NCBI GenBank assembly: GCA_964436305.1 | Contig: CAYTCI010000018.1 | Span: 1 to 56,926 of the forward strand | Length of the DNA stretch: 56,926 nucleotides | Source of the DNA: JAKPUX01 sp964436305 | GTDB taxonomy: Bacteria; Zhuqueibacterota; Zhuqueibacteria; Residuimicrobiales; Residuimicrobiaceae | Direction: 5' to 3' | Shown here: positions 16,849-26,300 of the stretch, piece by piece | Layout: every line of letters begins with the position of its first letter | How positions within the stretch are numbered: position 1 is the stretch's first letter | Translations under genes and position numbers: made by a program | The notes under the pieces: generated by a model | Seen by the model: the letters and a program-made list of their open reading frames with translations, nothing else | Told to the model about the DNA's origin: nothing | Database searches by the model: none

Positions 16849-17661
16849 TCAATAGCTCTCTTCGGGGCCGGGGAAGGCGCCTCCGCGGACCTCCCCGGCG
16901 TAGCGGCTGCAGGCCTGGCGCACGGCCTCGGCCAGCTCGGCATAACGGCGGACGAATTTGGGGCGGAACTCCTCGAACAGCCCGAGCATGTCGTGGGTGA
17001 CCAGGATCTGGCCGTCGCAATGCGGGCCGGCGCCGATACCGATGGTCGGCAGCGTCAGTTCGGCCGTGACCTGGCGGGCGAGCTCCGCCGGGATCTTTTC
17101 GAGCACCAGCGCAAAGATGCCGGCCTGCTGCAGCGCCAGGGCATCGACGCGGAGCTGTTCCGCCGCCCACTCCTCCCGAGCCTGCACCGGGTAGCCGCCG
17201 AAGCGGCGCACCGACTGCGGGGTCAGTCCGAGGTGCCCCATGACCGGCATGCCGGCCTGAACCAGCTGCCGCACCGTGCCGGCGATGGCCATACCGCCCT
17301 CCAGCTTGACGGCATCGACCTCCGCCTCCTTGAAAAAGCGCCCGGCGTTGCGCACCGCCTCCTCGACAGAAACCTGGTAGGAGAGGAAAGGCATATCGGC
17401 GACCAGCAGGGCCGAGCGAACGCCGCGACGCACCATGCGGCAGTGGTAGAGCGCCTCCTCCATGGTCATCGGCAGGGTTGAGGCGCGCCCGGCGCAAACC
17501 TGTGCGGCGGAATCTCCGACCAGGATCACGTCGATGCCCGCCTCCTCGAGCAGCCGGGCGAAGAGGGCATCATAGGCCGTGAGGGCGGCGATCTTGTCGC
17601 CCCGCTGCTTGTATTCGATCAGACCGGGAACGGTGACGGGATGTGGGTGGGTAGGGTTCAT
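16849..17661 (-). CDS. panB: 3-methyl-2-oxobutanoate hydroxymethyltransferase
   Basis: PanB adds a hydroxymethyl group from methylene-tetrahydrofolate to alpha-ketoisovalerate, giving ketopantoate. The 270-residue TIM-barrel protein contains ALTAYDALFARLLEEAG, the metal-binding Asp50 in VGDSAAQV (slightly variant; most relatives read VGDSLG), the KLEGG element and the GIGAGPHCDGQILV motif near the C-terminus. It is followed at 18 bp by panC. panE or ilvC for the intervening reduction is not in the window. Confidence 0.95.
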   Translation of the reverse strand: MNPTHPHPVTVPGLIEYKQRGDKIAALTAYDALFARLLEEAGIDVILVGDSAAQVCAGRASTLPMTMEEALYHCRMVRRGVRSALLVADMPFLSYQVSVEEAVRNAGRFFKEAEVDAVKLEGGMAIAGTVRQLVQAGMPVMGHLGLTPQSVRRFGGYPVQAREEWAAEQLRVDALALQQAGIFALVLEKIPAELARQVTAELTLPTIGIGAGPHCDGQILVTHDMLGLFEEFRPKFVRRYAELAEAVRQACSRYAGEVRGGAFPGPEESY

Positions 17662-17700
17662 GGTTTGCCCCTGGTTAACGGGCGCGGTGCGTCGGACCGC

Positions 17701-18648
17701 CTAGAAACGGCCCGACAGGGTGAAGCGGTTGAGTACACCGAGAGCGCCCATGGAACTGATGGCATAGTCGATGCGGTAGTCGCGCCAGACTGCGCCGAGT
17801 CCCAGCGCCGCACCGGCAAAACGGTCATCCGGCTGGTCGACGTGCAGCTCTCTGCCGGCCTGATCGTAGCCGAGCCGGAGAAAAACATTCTCGTAGACGG
17901 TGAACTCGCCACCGAGAGCGCCGTGCCATTCCTCGTCCGAATACTTGTAGAGTTGCAGACTGAGCATCAGGGGCAGATGAGCGAGGCCCTTGGAGAGGCC
18001 GACGCGGAAAAGCGTGGGAAGTGGATCCTTGCGGGAGATGTAGGCGCTGAGAACCTTGCCGGCGTTGGCGAAGCTGGCGCCGATGGCCAGCTGCTGGCCG
18101 GGAATGTGATAGACCACGCCGCCATCGAAGGCGACGGCATCCGAAGCGTAATCGTCGATCGAGGCACGGATGTATTTAACCGCCAGGCCAACCCCGAGAT
18201 GGGGCAGGGGCTGCAAGGCATAGCCGCCGGTGAAGGCAACACTGCCCGCATGAAACTGGCCCAGATCCTGGTTATCCTGGTCGCGTTTGTCAAAATCGCC
18301 ATAATCCATATAATCGATCGCCACGGCCGCCGTGCCCGGACCCAGCCGGGGCTGCAGGGCGGTGACATGACCGGCATTAAAATCGAGGAGATGGTTCAAA
18401 TAGCTGAAACTGCCCGAGCGGTTCTCCGTGAAGGCGATGACGGCCGGATTGTAATGGAGGGCGCCGGCGTCCGGGGTGACCGCCACCATCGCACCGGCCA
18501 GTCCGGCGGAACGCGCGCTGGTATGGGTCTTGAGAAATTGAAAGCCCGCCGTCCCCCCGGTCGTCGAGGCCAGGCCCGCCGAACACAGGAGCATCAACAC
18601 GAGGGCCAGGATCGATGATTTCATGACTTTTTCCAGATTCGGGTTCAT
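17701..18648 (-). CDS. PorV/PorQ-family outer membrane protein
   Basis: A 315-residue outer-membrane beta-barrel protein of the PorV/PorQ (UPF0164) group. In Bacteroidota these belong to the type IX secretion machinery and shuttle or anchor exported cargo. Visible features are a signal peptide ending near SAGLAS, the family opening GTAGFQFLKTHTSARSAGLAGA, then LHYNPAVIAF, alternating beta strands and a terminal aromatic (SGRF). The ATG at 18646-18648 has GGAGG upstream; a second ATG eight codons later also yields a signal peptide. The gene sits directly downstream of tRNA-Thr. Two large proteins in this window (at 23329 and 46601) carry sorting domains of the kind this system handles, so a functional link is reasonable but inferred. 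Confidence 0.8.
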   Translation of the reverse strand: MNPNLEKVMKSSILALVLMLLCSAGLASTTGGTAGFQFLKTHTSARSAGLAGAMVAVTPDAGALHYNPAVIAFTENRSGSFSYLNHLLDFNAGHVTALQPRLGPGTAAVAIDYMDYGDFDKRDQDNQDLGQFHAGSVAFTGGYALQPLPHLGVGLAVKYIRASIDDYASDAVAFDGGVVYHIPGQQLAIGASFANAGKVLSAYISRKDPLPTLFRVGLSKGLAHLPLMLSLQLYKYSDEEWHGALGGEFTVYENVFLRLGYDQAGRELHVDQPDDRFAGAALGLGAVWRDYRIDYAISSMGALGVLNRFTLSGRF

Positions 18649-18678
18649 TACCCTTCCTCCACCGCCAGAAATAGCATG

Positions 18679-18751
18679 AGCCACCTGTCGGAATCGAACC
18701 GACGACCTGCTCATTACGAGTGAGCCGCTCTACCGACTGAGCTAAGGTGGC
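18679..18751 (-). tRNA. tRNA-Thr (anticodon CGT)
   Basis: The minus strand folds into a standard cloverleaf: acceptor GCCACCT/AGGTGGC, D-arm GCTC..GAGC, anticodon stem GCTCA/TGAGC around loop CTCGTAA (anticodon CGT, reading ACG) and T-arm GTCGG-TTCGATT-CCGAC. CCA is not encoded. It lies 30 bp upstream of the porV-like gene and may share a transcript with it. Confidence 0.97.
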
Positions 18752-18888
18752 CTTGCATCTCTTTCTGTATTTTAAATCCTGTTAAGTTAGACAAATAAAC
18801 CATTGGAATCAAGCAAAAAAAGTCCCTGGTTTCTCCCGCATACTCTGGTGCCGGCCCGTCGGCCCGCAGCAAGCTGCCGGCAGCGGGC

Positions 18889-19227
18889 TCACTGCTGCGT
18901 CTGTGCCGACTGCAGATAAAAATAGACCGTCAGGCCGATGCTCACCACCACCAGGCCGACGACGATGGCCATGACCACCACCATGCCGATCATCGCGATG
19001 AGTTCGCCGCCGGCCGAGGTCGCCTTGCGGCGCTTGTACTGGTCGAGGATGGCGTCGTAAAACATCTTGCCGCTGAAGAGGATGAAGAGCAGGATGCCGA
19101 GGACAACGCGACTGAAATCGATCGCCTCCTCGCCGGCATTGCGCAGCGGCAGCAGCAGATAGACCACAGTGCCCCACTTGACCAGTTCGATCAGCCAGGG
19201 GGCGGCTTTTTTCCAGATCGTTTTCAA
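18889..19227 (-). CDS. Small membrane protein of unknown function
   Basis: A 112-residue protein with probably three membrane helices (about 12-27, 38-54 and 75-104) separated by a short basic loop (QYKRRKATSAGG). The last helix is very rich in Val, Ile and Gly. It overlaps yraN by four bases (ATGA), so it is translated with it. I recognise no family. It lies downstream of comEC-rnhB-yraN, a neighbourhood that does not point to a specific role. Confidence 0.75.
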   Translation of the reverse strand: MKTIWKKAAPWLIELVKWGTVVYLLLPLRNAGEEAIDFSRVVLGILLFILFSGKMFYDAILDQYKRRKATSAGGELIAMIGMVVVMAIVVGLVVVSIGLTVYFYLQSAQTQQ

Positions 19228-19616
19228 AAGCGTCCTGCCATATCGGGCATCCAGAAGGCGTTGCGGAGGTGCTGCAGCCCGCCCTCGCCCTGGCGCAGGT
19301 CGATGGCGATGACATCAAAGCGGCAGTCCTGGTTTTCGCAGTGGTGCTGATGGATCCAGGCCAGAGCGGCGCCGGCAATCCGGCGCTGCTTGCGTGGGGT
19401 GACCCAGCTCTCCGGCCGGCCGAAGGCATCGGAGGAACAGGTCTTGATCTCGACAAAGAGGAGCACCCCCCGGTCCTGGGCGATGAGATCGATCTCGCCG
19501 TGCCGGGTGCGGAAGTTGCGCGCCAGGATGGTGCAGCCCTGCTGCTCGAGGTAGCGGGCGGCCTGATCCTCGCCCGCCCGGCCCACGCGCTGCTGGCGGT
19601 TGAGCGGTTCAGCCAT
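19224..19616 (-). CDS. yraN: YraN-family endonuclease-like protein
   Basis: A 130-residue member of UPF0102, which has the restriction-endonuclease-like fold related to Holliday-junction resolvases. The sequence shows the G-RAGEDQAARYLEQQG helix, the nuclease core NFRTRHGEIDLIAQD with catalytic-type Glu and Asp, and FVEIKTCSSDAFG with the Glu-x-Lys pair. The biochemical role of YraN is not settled in any organism. It starts in the stop of rnhB, an association common across bacteria, and overlaps the following membrane-protein gene by four bases. Confidence 0.93.
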   Translation of the reverse strand: MAEPLNRQQRVGRAGEDQAARYLEQQGCTILARNFRTRHGEIDLIAQDRGVLLFVEIKTCSSDAFGRPESWVTPRKQRRIAGAALAWIHQHHCENQDCRFDVIAIDLRQGEGGLQHLRNAFWMPDMAGRF

Positions 19617-20257
19617 CAGCGTGCCTCCAGCGCCCTGGGGTGAAAGGAGCGGCGGTGCACCGGCGAGAGCCCGCAGCGGCGGATGGCCTCGATGTGCGCG
19701 CTGGTGGGGTAGCCCTTGTGGCCGGCGAAGCCGTATTCGGGATACTCCTGATGCAGCTGGTTCATGATCCGGTCCCTGGTTACCTTGGCGATGATGGAAG
19801 CGGCGGCGATGCTCTGGCTCAGGCCGTCGCCACGGATAATCGCTCGCGCCGGGGTGTTCACCTGCGGCACGCCGCGTCCGTCGATGAGAAGAAACTCCGC
19901 GGCCGGCTCGAGCTGCGCCACGGCCCGCTGCATGGCCAGCCAGGTGGCCTGGAGAATGTTGACCTGGTCGATCTCGGTATGCGAGGCGGAGCCAATGCCG
20001 ACGCAGAGGGCTGCCGCCATGATCTCCGGAAAGAGGCTGTCGCGGCGGGCCGCGCAGAGTTTTTTCGAATCGTCAATCCCGGCGATTAGCGCGCACTCTG
20101 GCGGAAAGAGGACCGCTGCTGCGACCACCGGACCGGCGAGGGGCCCGCGGCCCGCCTCATCGATACCGGCGACGCAACGGAATCCCGCCGCCCAAAGCTC
20201 CCGTTCATAGTATAACCAATCCATGGTTGAGCAAATTTCCCCTCTTTTCCGTTCCAT
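19616..20257 (-). CDS. rnhB: Ribonuclease HII
   Basis: RNase HII cuts RNA in RNA-DNA hybrids, including single ribonucleotides left in DNA. The 213-residue product has the signature GIDEAGRGPLAGPV (Asp33, Glu34), the DSKKL motif and ASIIAKVTRDR. The ATG directly follows the comEC stop (TGAATG) but has no ribosome site. An internal ATG at 20222-20224 (MDWLYYERELW) gives a more typical N-terminus with AGAGGGG farther upstream, so the true start is uncertain. It is followed by yraN with a one-base overlap. Confidence 0.95.
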   Translation of the reverse strand: MERKRGEICSTMDWLYYERELWAAGFRCVAGIDEAGRGPLAGPVVAAAVLFPPECALIAGIDDSKKLCAARRDSLFPEIMAAALCVGIGSASHTEIDQVNILQATWLAMQRAVAQLEPAAEFLLIDGRGVPQVNTPARAIIRGDGLSQSIAAASIIAKVTRDRIMNQLHQEYPEYGFAGHKGYPTSAHIEAIRRCGLSPVHRRSFHPRALEAR

Positions 20258-22639
20258 TCAGGGCCGCAGGCAGCGCAGGGTATCGCCGTCGGTGGCGAAG
20301 AGCACTGCGCCCGACTCGTCGGTGCGCAGCACGCGGGCGCCGGTGGCCTGCCAGCGGGCCACTACGGCCGGCGAGGGCAGGCCATAGCGGTTGCCGCGCC
20401 CCACCGAGATCACGGCAAATCGCGCCGCAACCGCGGCCAGCAGGCTGTCGCTGCTGGCGGTCGAGCTGCCGTGGTGGGCCACCTTGACCACATCGCTGCG
20501 CAGCAGGGCGCCGTCGGCCAGCAAGTCCGCCTCGCCGGGGGCCTCGATATCGGAGAGGAAGAGAAAACTCCGGCGACCGTACTGGAGGCGCACGACCATT
20601 GAACCATTGTTCTCGTCCCAGGGTTCCCCGCCGGCGCCGCCCGCCTGCAGGATGCGCAGCCAGGCGCCCGGCGCGGGAAAAAGGTCGCTGCCGGCGATGG
20701 CGGTCTCCACCGCGACACCGTGAGACCGGGCGAGGCTGTCGAGACTGCGGAAGGCCGGCAGAGCCGTACCGCCGGGATGGCAGAGTTTCCGAACCTTTCC
20801 CCGCCGCAGCAGGGCCGCGACCCCGCCGGCATGGTCGCTGTGGGAATGGGTCACCAGCACCGCATCGAGGCTGCTAACACCCTGGCGGCGCATCCAGGGC
20901 AGGAGCATCTGCTCGCCGCAGTCGATGCGTTCATTCGCCTCCCCCCCGTCAATGAGCAGATGGACGCCATTGGGCAAGGCGACCATGGCTGCGTCGCCCT
21001 GGCCGGCATCGAAAAAGAGCACCTTCGCCCGGTGCATATCTCGCAGCGCCTGGCTCCAGATCCAGCCGTTCGCGACCACCAGCATGGCCAGGAGACAGCC
21101 ACGGGCCAGCCGCGGCCGCGGCCAGGCGAGCAGGGTGGCGAGCGCCAGATACCACAGCGCCAGCAGCCAGAGCGAGGGCGTGGCCACTGAAAGCGACGCC
21201 CCCGGTACCCGCGCTGCTCCCTTGACGAGGGCGGTGAGCAAATGCAGCAAAAGCCAGTCGCACTGGAGAAAGATAAACCCTGCCCAGGAGAAGATCAGGG
21301 CGGCGAAGACCGCGGCGAAACCGGTCATGACAATGAGCGAGGCCAGCGGCACAACCAGCAGATTGGAGAAAAGGCCGAGTAACGGTACGGTATTGAAATA
21401 CCAGGCGGTCAGCGGCAGGGTCGCCACCTGGGCAGCCAGGCTGACCATCAGCAGCTGCAGCGCCGATTTGCGCCAGCCCTGATCCCAGCGGCGCCACCAG
21501 ACGATATGCGTCGCCGCCCACTGATCGAGGCGCCGGTAGATCAGCAGAATGCCGAGGGTGGCGGCAAAGCTGAGCTGAAAGCCGGCGCTGAAGAGATCAA
21601 GGGGATTGCCGGCGAGGATGATGAGGGCGGCCACGGCGATGGCGTTGACCGGGTCGAGTTTTCTTTGCAGCGACGGCGCCGCCAGCAGCAGCGCCGCCAT
21701 CACCGCCGCCCGCACCACGGGCGGGGCCGAGCCGGTGACATGGACGTAGAGCCACAGCGCCGTCAGCAGGAGCGGCAGCCGTGCCTGGTGGGGGATGCGC
21801 AGGACGTTGATGCAGAGCAGGAGCGCGGCGAGGACGAAGCCGACATGCAATCCCGAGACCGCGAGGATATGGACCACACCGACCGCGCTGAACTCCTGCC
21901 GCAGTTCATCATCGATATCGCTGCGCACGCCGACCAGCAGGGCACGCAGCAGGGCGCGGTTTTCACCCGCAAGGCCGCTGTCGACCACCCGCAGGATGTG
22001 TTCGCGCAGGGGGCGCACCAGCATGCGCTGGATCCAGGGATCCCGATCGCGGTCCAGCAGCAGCAAGCGGGTCGGGCCGGCGACGGTGAGCTGGGTATGG
22101 ATCCCCTGGCTGGCGAGCCAGGCGTGATAGTCGAATGCCCCGGGATTGCCCGCCCCGGCCGGCGTGCGCAGCATCCCCTTGGCGACCAGGCGGTCTCCCT
22201 GGCGCAGCGCCAGCAGGGTATCGTACCAGGTGATACGGGTGCAGCCGCGGGCGGCGAAGCCCCGCTCCTCGCTCCAGAGCGAATCCACCGCGAGGCGGAA
22301 AAGCTGCCGGTCCCCCCGCCATTCGACCGGGCCGGAGATCGTCCCCTCGAGGCTGACCGGTGCGGGCCAGTCCGCCAGCCGGCGCACGTCGTCGCGCGGG
22401 ATCATCTGCAAAAAGAGGGCCAGGCGCAGCCAGCCGGCGCAGAAAAAGGCGATCAGTATGGCGGCGGTGAAGAGGCGCGCGGCCGGCCGCCGCCAGCGGA
22501 TGAGCGCCACAGCCAGCAGGCAGAGGAGAGCCACGGCGGGTACCCGCCAGGGCAGGGTGTTCCAGTGTGCCCAGGCGATGCCCGCGGCAAAGGGCAGCAG
22601 GATTTTTACGGCGGGTTTGCCATGCAACAGGGGCTGCAT
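20258..22639 (-). CDS. comEC: ComEC/Rec2 DNA-uptake channel protein
   Basis: ComEC is the inner-membrane channel that brings single-stranded DNA into the cytoplasm during natural transformation. The 793-residue protein has N-terminal membrane helices, the DUF4131 region, the Competence domain with VVHILAVSGLHVGFVLA, further membrane helices, and a C-terminal metallo-beta-lactamase domain with THSHSDHAGG starting at 597 and VKVAHHGSS near 718. All three parts are complete, unlike the truncated versions in some genomes. The ATG at 22637-22639 is chosen over one nine codons upstream because AGGAGGT stands four bases before it. No other competence gene is in the window. Confidence 0.94.
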   Translation of the reverse strand: MQPLLHGKPAVKILLPFAAGIAWAHWNTLPWRVPAVALLCLLAVALIRWRRPAARLFTAAILIAFFCAGWLRLALFLQMIPRDDVRRLADWPAPVSLEGTISGPVEWRGDRQLFRLAVDSLWSEERGFAARGCTRITWYDTLLALRQGDRLVAKGMLRTPAGAGNPGAFDYHAWLASQGIHTQLTVAGPTRLLLLDRDRDPWIQRMLVRPLREHILRVVDSGLAGENRALLRALLVGVRSDIDDELRQEFSAVGVVHILAVSGLHVGFVLAALLLCINVLRIPHQARLPLLLTALWLYVHVTGSAPPVVRAAVMAALLLAAPSLQRKLDPVNAIAVAALIILAGNPLDLFSAGFQLSFAATLGILLIYRRLDQWAATHIVWWRRWDQGWRKSALQLLMVSLAAQVATLPLTAWYFNTVPLLGLFSNLLVVPLASLIVMTGFAAVFAALIFSWAGFIFLQCDWLLLHLLTALVKGAARVPGASLSVATPSLWLLALWYLALATLLAWPRPRLARGCLLAMLVVANGWIWSQALRDMHRAKVLFFDAGQGDAAMVALPNGVHLLIDGGEANERIDCGEQMLLPWMRRQGVSSLDAVLVTHSHSDHAGGVAALLRRGKVRKLCHPGGTALPAFRSLDSLARSHGVAVETAIAGSDLFPAPGAWLRILQAGGAGGEPWDENNGSMVVRLQYGRRSFLFLSDIEAPGEADLLADGALLRSDVVKVAHHGSSTASSDSLLAAVAARFAVISVGRGNRYGLPSPAVVARWQATGARVLRTDESGAVLFATDGDTLRCLRP

Positions 22640-22693
22640 AAGGACCTCCTGATGCTGCCAAATCACGAGGGCTGGCGATCAGGCCGCCAGCTG

Positions 22694-23320
22694 CTACTCC
22701 GTCGCCCTGGCGCGCACGGCCGTTCTTTGCAGGAGCCAGGCATGGAGGGCGGCGGTTCGAAGCTCGAGTTCGGCCAGGTCACCGCTGTTATCCAGCACAT
22801 AATCGGCGCGGCGGCATTTTTCTTTCTGGGGCATCTGGGCGGCGGTCCGCTGCTCGGCTTCGCTGCGGGAGAGTCCGTCTCTGGACATGGTCCGTTGCAG
22901 GCAGAGTTCGGCGGGTGCATAGACCGTCACGACACAGTCGAGTTCCCGTTCGAATCCGAGTTCATAGAGGAGGGCGGCATCGACCAGCAGGTAGGGGGCC
23001 GCGCTGGTCCGGCTGGTCTGGCGCATCTGGCGGCGGACGATGGCGAGCATGGCCGGGTGAACGATGGCATTGAGGCGCTGGCGCGCTGCCGCGTCGGCGA
23101 AGACGATGCGGCCGAGAGCGCGGCGGTCGAGCGTCCCCGCCGCCGTCAGGATCGCCGGGCCGAAGGTCGCAGCCAGCTGCCGCCGTACCGCCGGGCGCTC
23201 GACCGCCGCGCGGCCGGCCTGGTCCATGTCGATCACCGGGATGCCCCAGGCGGCGTGCAGCAGCCGCGCTGCTTGCGATTTGCCGCAGCCGATCACCCCT
23301 GTCAATCCTGCCCGAAGCAC
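22694..23320 (-). CDS. coaE: Dephospho-CoA kinase
   Basis: CoaE phosphorylates the 3' hydroxyl of dephospho-CoA, the last step of coenzyme A synthesis. The 208-residue product has the P-loop GVIGCGKS at 8-15, the substrate motif VIDMDQAGR, the VDAALLYELGFE lid region and RRADYVLDNSGD at the C-terminal side. Length and motifs are ordinary. It follows the subtilase gene by eight bases and stands 54 bp before comEC. Confidence 0.95.
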   Translation of the reverse strand: MLRAGLTGVIGCGKSQAARLLHAAWGIPVIDMDQAGRAAVERPAVRRQLAATFGPAILTAAGTLDRRALGRIVFADAAARQRLNAIVHPAMLAIVRRQMRQTSRTSAAPYLLVDAALLYELGFERELDCVVTVYAPAELCLQRTMSRDGLSRSEAEQRTAAQMPQKEKCRRADYVLDNSGDLAELELRTAALHAWLLQRTAVRARATE

Positions 23321-23328
23321 GCCGCCGC

Positions 23329-26300
23329 CTACCGGACGATCGCCAGTTTGCCGAGATGCACCTTGCCACCGGCCGTCACCCGGTAGAGATAGATGCCACC
23401 CGGCACCAGCTCCCCGGCTTCATCGCGGCCATCCCAGACCAGACCGCCATCGCCATTCTCCTCGTAGAGCAAACGCACGCTCTGGCCCGCAACCGTCAGG
23501 ATGCGGATCTCGCACTCGGCGGGCAGATCGGCGAAGGTGATCCCCTCGGGATCGACGCCCATCCGGTAAGGATTGGGAAAAGTATGCACGGCATCGAGAT
23601 TTTTCGCGGTGAAGAGCAGCTGGATCTCATCCCCCCTGCCGGGCACCATCGCCACCCCCGCAGCGCTGGTCAATCCGCTCGCCTTGATCGTCAGCGGCTT
23701 GCCGACTGCCCCCCAGGCGACGCTGCCGGTGATATGCAGACGGACGGCGCGGTACTCGGGGGCGATCGCCTCGGCCCAGGCGACATAGAGATCCTTGCCC
23801 GGATCGTAATGGCTGCGCGTCTCGAGGCTGCTCTTCTCCATCGGTTCACTGAAGGAGAGTTCGACGATCCCGCGGGCCGTCGCGCTCACACCGCTGAGAT
23901 AGGGCGCACGGGCGGCAGAGGTAACGCTGAATTCGGCGCCGGCGCGGGTGGTGTCGATCGGCAGGCCGTCGAGGTCCGTCAGCTGGCTAACCTCCACCCG
24001 GTACGAACCGGCTGCCAGCGGTGCGGCCAGATTGAGCAGCACCGCGGCGCCTGAGGCGAGCGGCAGTGCCGTGGTGGGATGCCCCCCCGCCGGCGTGATC
24101 CGGTAGTTTCGGCTGTTCTGCAGCAGCGCGATATCCATGGCGGTGCTGAAGCGCAGGCGCAGGGCGCGTTCGCCGGAAAGGAGAGCCGAGAGCAACCCCG
24201 GCCGGACCCCGGGCCGCGCCGAGACCACCGCCGAGCGCAGGCTCACCGCCGGCCGCCGCGCCGAATCCTCGGCGGCGACGGCATAGTAATAACGCACCCC
24301 GGAGTGCACCAGGGTATCGCGGCAGGCCGGCTGCGGGACCCTGGAAAAGAGCGCCAGGCTGTCCGCCGCGGGACCCCGGTAGAGGAGGTAGCCCTGCGCA
24401 CCGGGTACTGCCGACCAGGCGAGATCGATCCGAGCCGCATCGTAGGGGCGGGCCGAGAGGTCCACCGGCATGGCCGGGGCGGCCAGGTTCTCCACCAGCA
24501 CCCAGGGATGGATGGTCTGGCCATCGCTGAGCCAGCACTCGCGCAGCGAGTCGCCGTCGCTGTCGACCACCGCCACACCATTGGTCTGTACCGGGGCCGC
24601 ATGGAAGGTCAGGGCATAGCCGCTCTCCGGGGTGTATTCCGCGACATAGAGATCCGGATAGACGGCCATGAAAAGCTCGTCGCGGCCGTCGCCATCACTG
24701 TCGCCGCTTGAAACCCCGCTCTCGAAATCCTTGGGCGATTCGTAGCCGAAAAAGCGCCATTCGGCAGCCATGCCGAAGCGGTTATCGCCCTGCTGGTCAT
24801 AGATGCGGTAGCACCAGTGGCGGCTGTCGTAGGTGTGCTCGGTATTGAGGGAGGGATCGGAGTGGCAGCCGGCGGCGAATTCCGGCTCGCCGTCGCCGTC
24901 GTAATCGCCGGCCGCGATGAAATCGACAGCATCGAGCAGCGGCAGCCGCTCCTGCCAGGTCAGATTGAAGTGCTCGCCCTCCATCTCGTAGATGTAGAGG
25001 TCGCCGTCGCTGTCGCCGAGGAGGATCTCGCTGCGGCCATCGCCGTCAAAATCGCCGGTCTCGCAGTGCGGCACCCCGTTGAAATTGTCGCCGCTGGTGG
25101 GATTGGTGAGGACCGCCAGGGGGCTGAACTCGCCCTTGCCGGTGCAGCGCCAGACCTCAAAGGCATCCTGCGAGGTAGTGCCCGAGCGGACCACGCGCAG
25201 GATCAGCTCGCTGCGGCCGTCGCCGTCGAGGTCCGCCAGGCGGCTCCCCCAGTACTGCAGAGTGCTTTCGCCCTGCCACTTGCGCACCAGGGTCAGGCTC
25301 AGGGGGGCAATGCCGCTGACCTCGTAGAGCCAGGTGGTGAAGCCATAGCCGGTCAGCAGCTCGAGACGGCCGTCGCCGTCGCTGTCGCCAAAACTGCGCG
25401 GGATGGCGGGTTCCGGGAGGGCCGCCAGCTGGCGCACTCCGCCTGCCTCCTGCGCAAAGAGGGCGGTGACCAGGTGGCCGGGGCTCTCGGCATAGCCGAG
25501 GATCAGCTCGGGGCGGCCGTCGCCGTCGAAATCGGCCGAGCGGTCGAGCAGATGGCCGTGCGGCAGGCTCGCCTCCAGGCGGGTGTAGCGCATGGTGTTG
25601 AGCGGGGGCCGGCCAGGATCCGCAAGCAGCAGGGTATCGCCGGTCGTCTGCAGTCCGGCGGTGTTGGCGGCCCGGACCCGCAATTCGAGCGGAGTGGCCG
25701 CCAGCGCGCGCGAGACGAGGAAGCGGGCCTGGCGAGTGCGATAGCTCATCGGCTCTTCCTGCCAGGGATCGCTGCTGCCGGCGCGGCGATAGAGGAGGGC
25801 GCCCTCGCAGAGATCATCGGTATCGAACTGGAGCAGCGAAGCGGGATATTCGGCGTCGTAGAGGTCCAGCAGGGCGGGCCGGGAGAGCACCGGCGCGGTG
25901 TGATCGATAAAGATGCGCACCTGCGACTGTTCGAGGGTGCCGTTATGGTTTTGCACGCGCAGGCGCAGGGTGTAGCTGGTGTCCCGGGCCGGCGGATTCG
26001 TCCAGACGCCGAGCAGGCCATCGAGGACGCGGCTGGTCTGCGGCGCGTCGACCGGCGACCAGGAGGCCGGATTGTCGCCCATGCCCCATTCCAGGGTATA
26101 GCTCTGCAGCGAGGAGGTCCAGGCGGAGCCGCGGATCTCGATCGAGCCCTGCTGAAAGCCCTGGTCCAGCCAGGGGGAGTGGATGCGGACAGCCGATTCG
26201 ATCTGGGGCGCCAGGGCGCGCGCCAGGTTGAGCCGGCCGGCGCCATAATAGACATCCCATCCCTGCAGCCCCAGGTCGTCGGCGGTGGTGGTGAGGATCG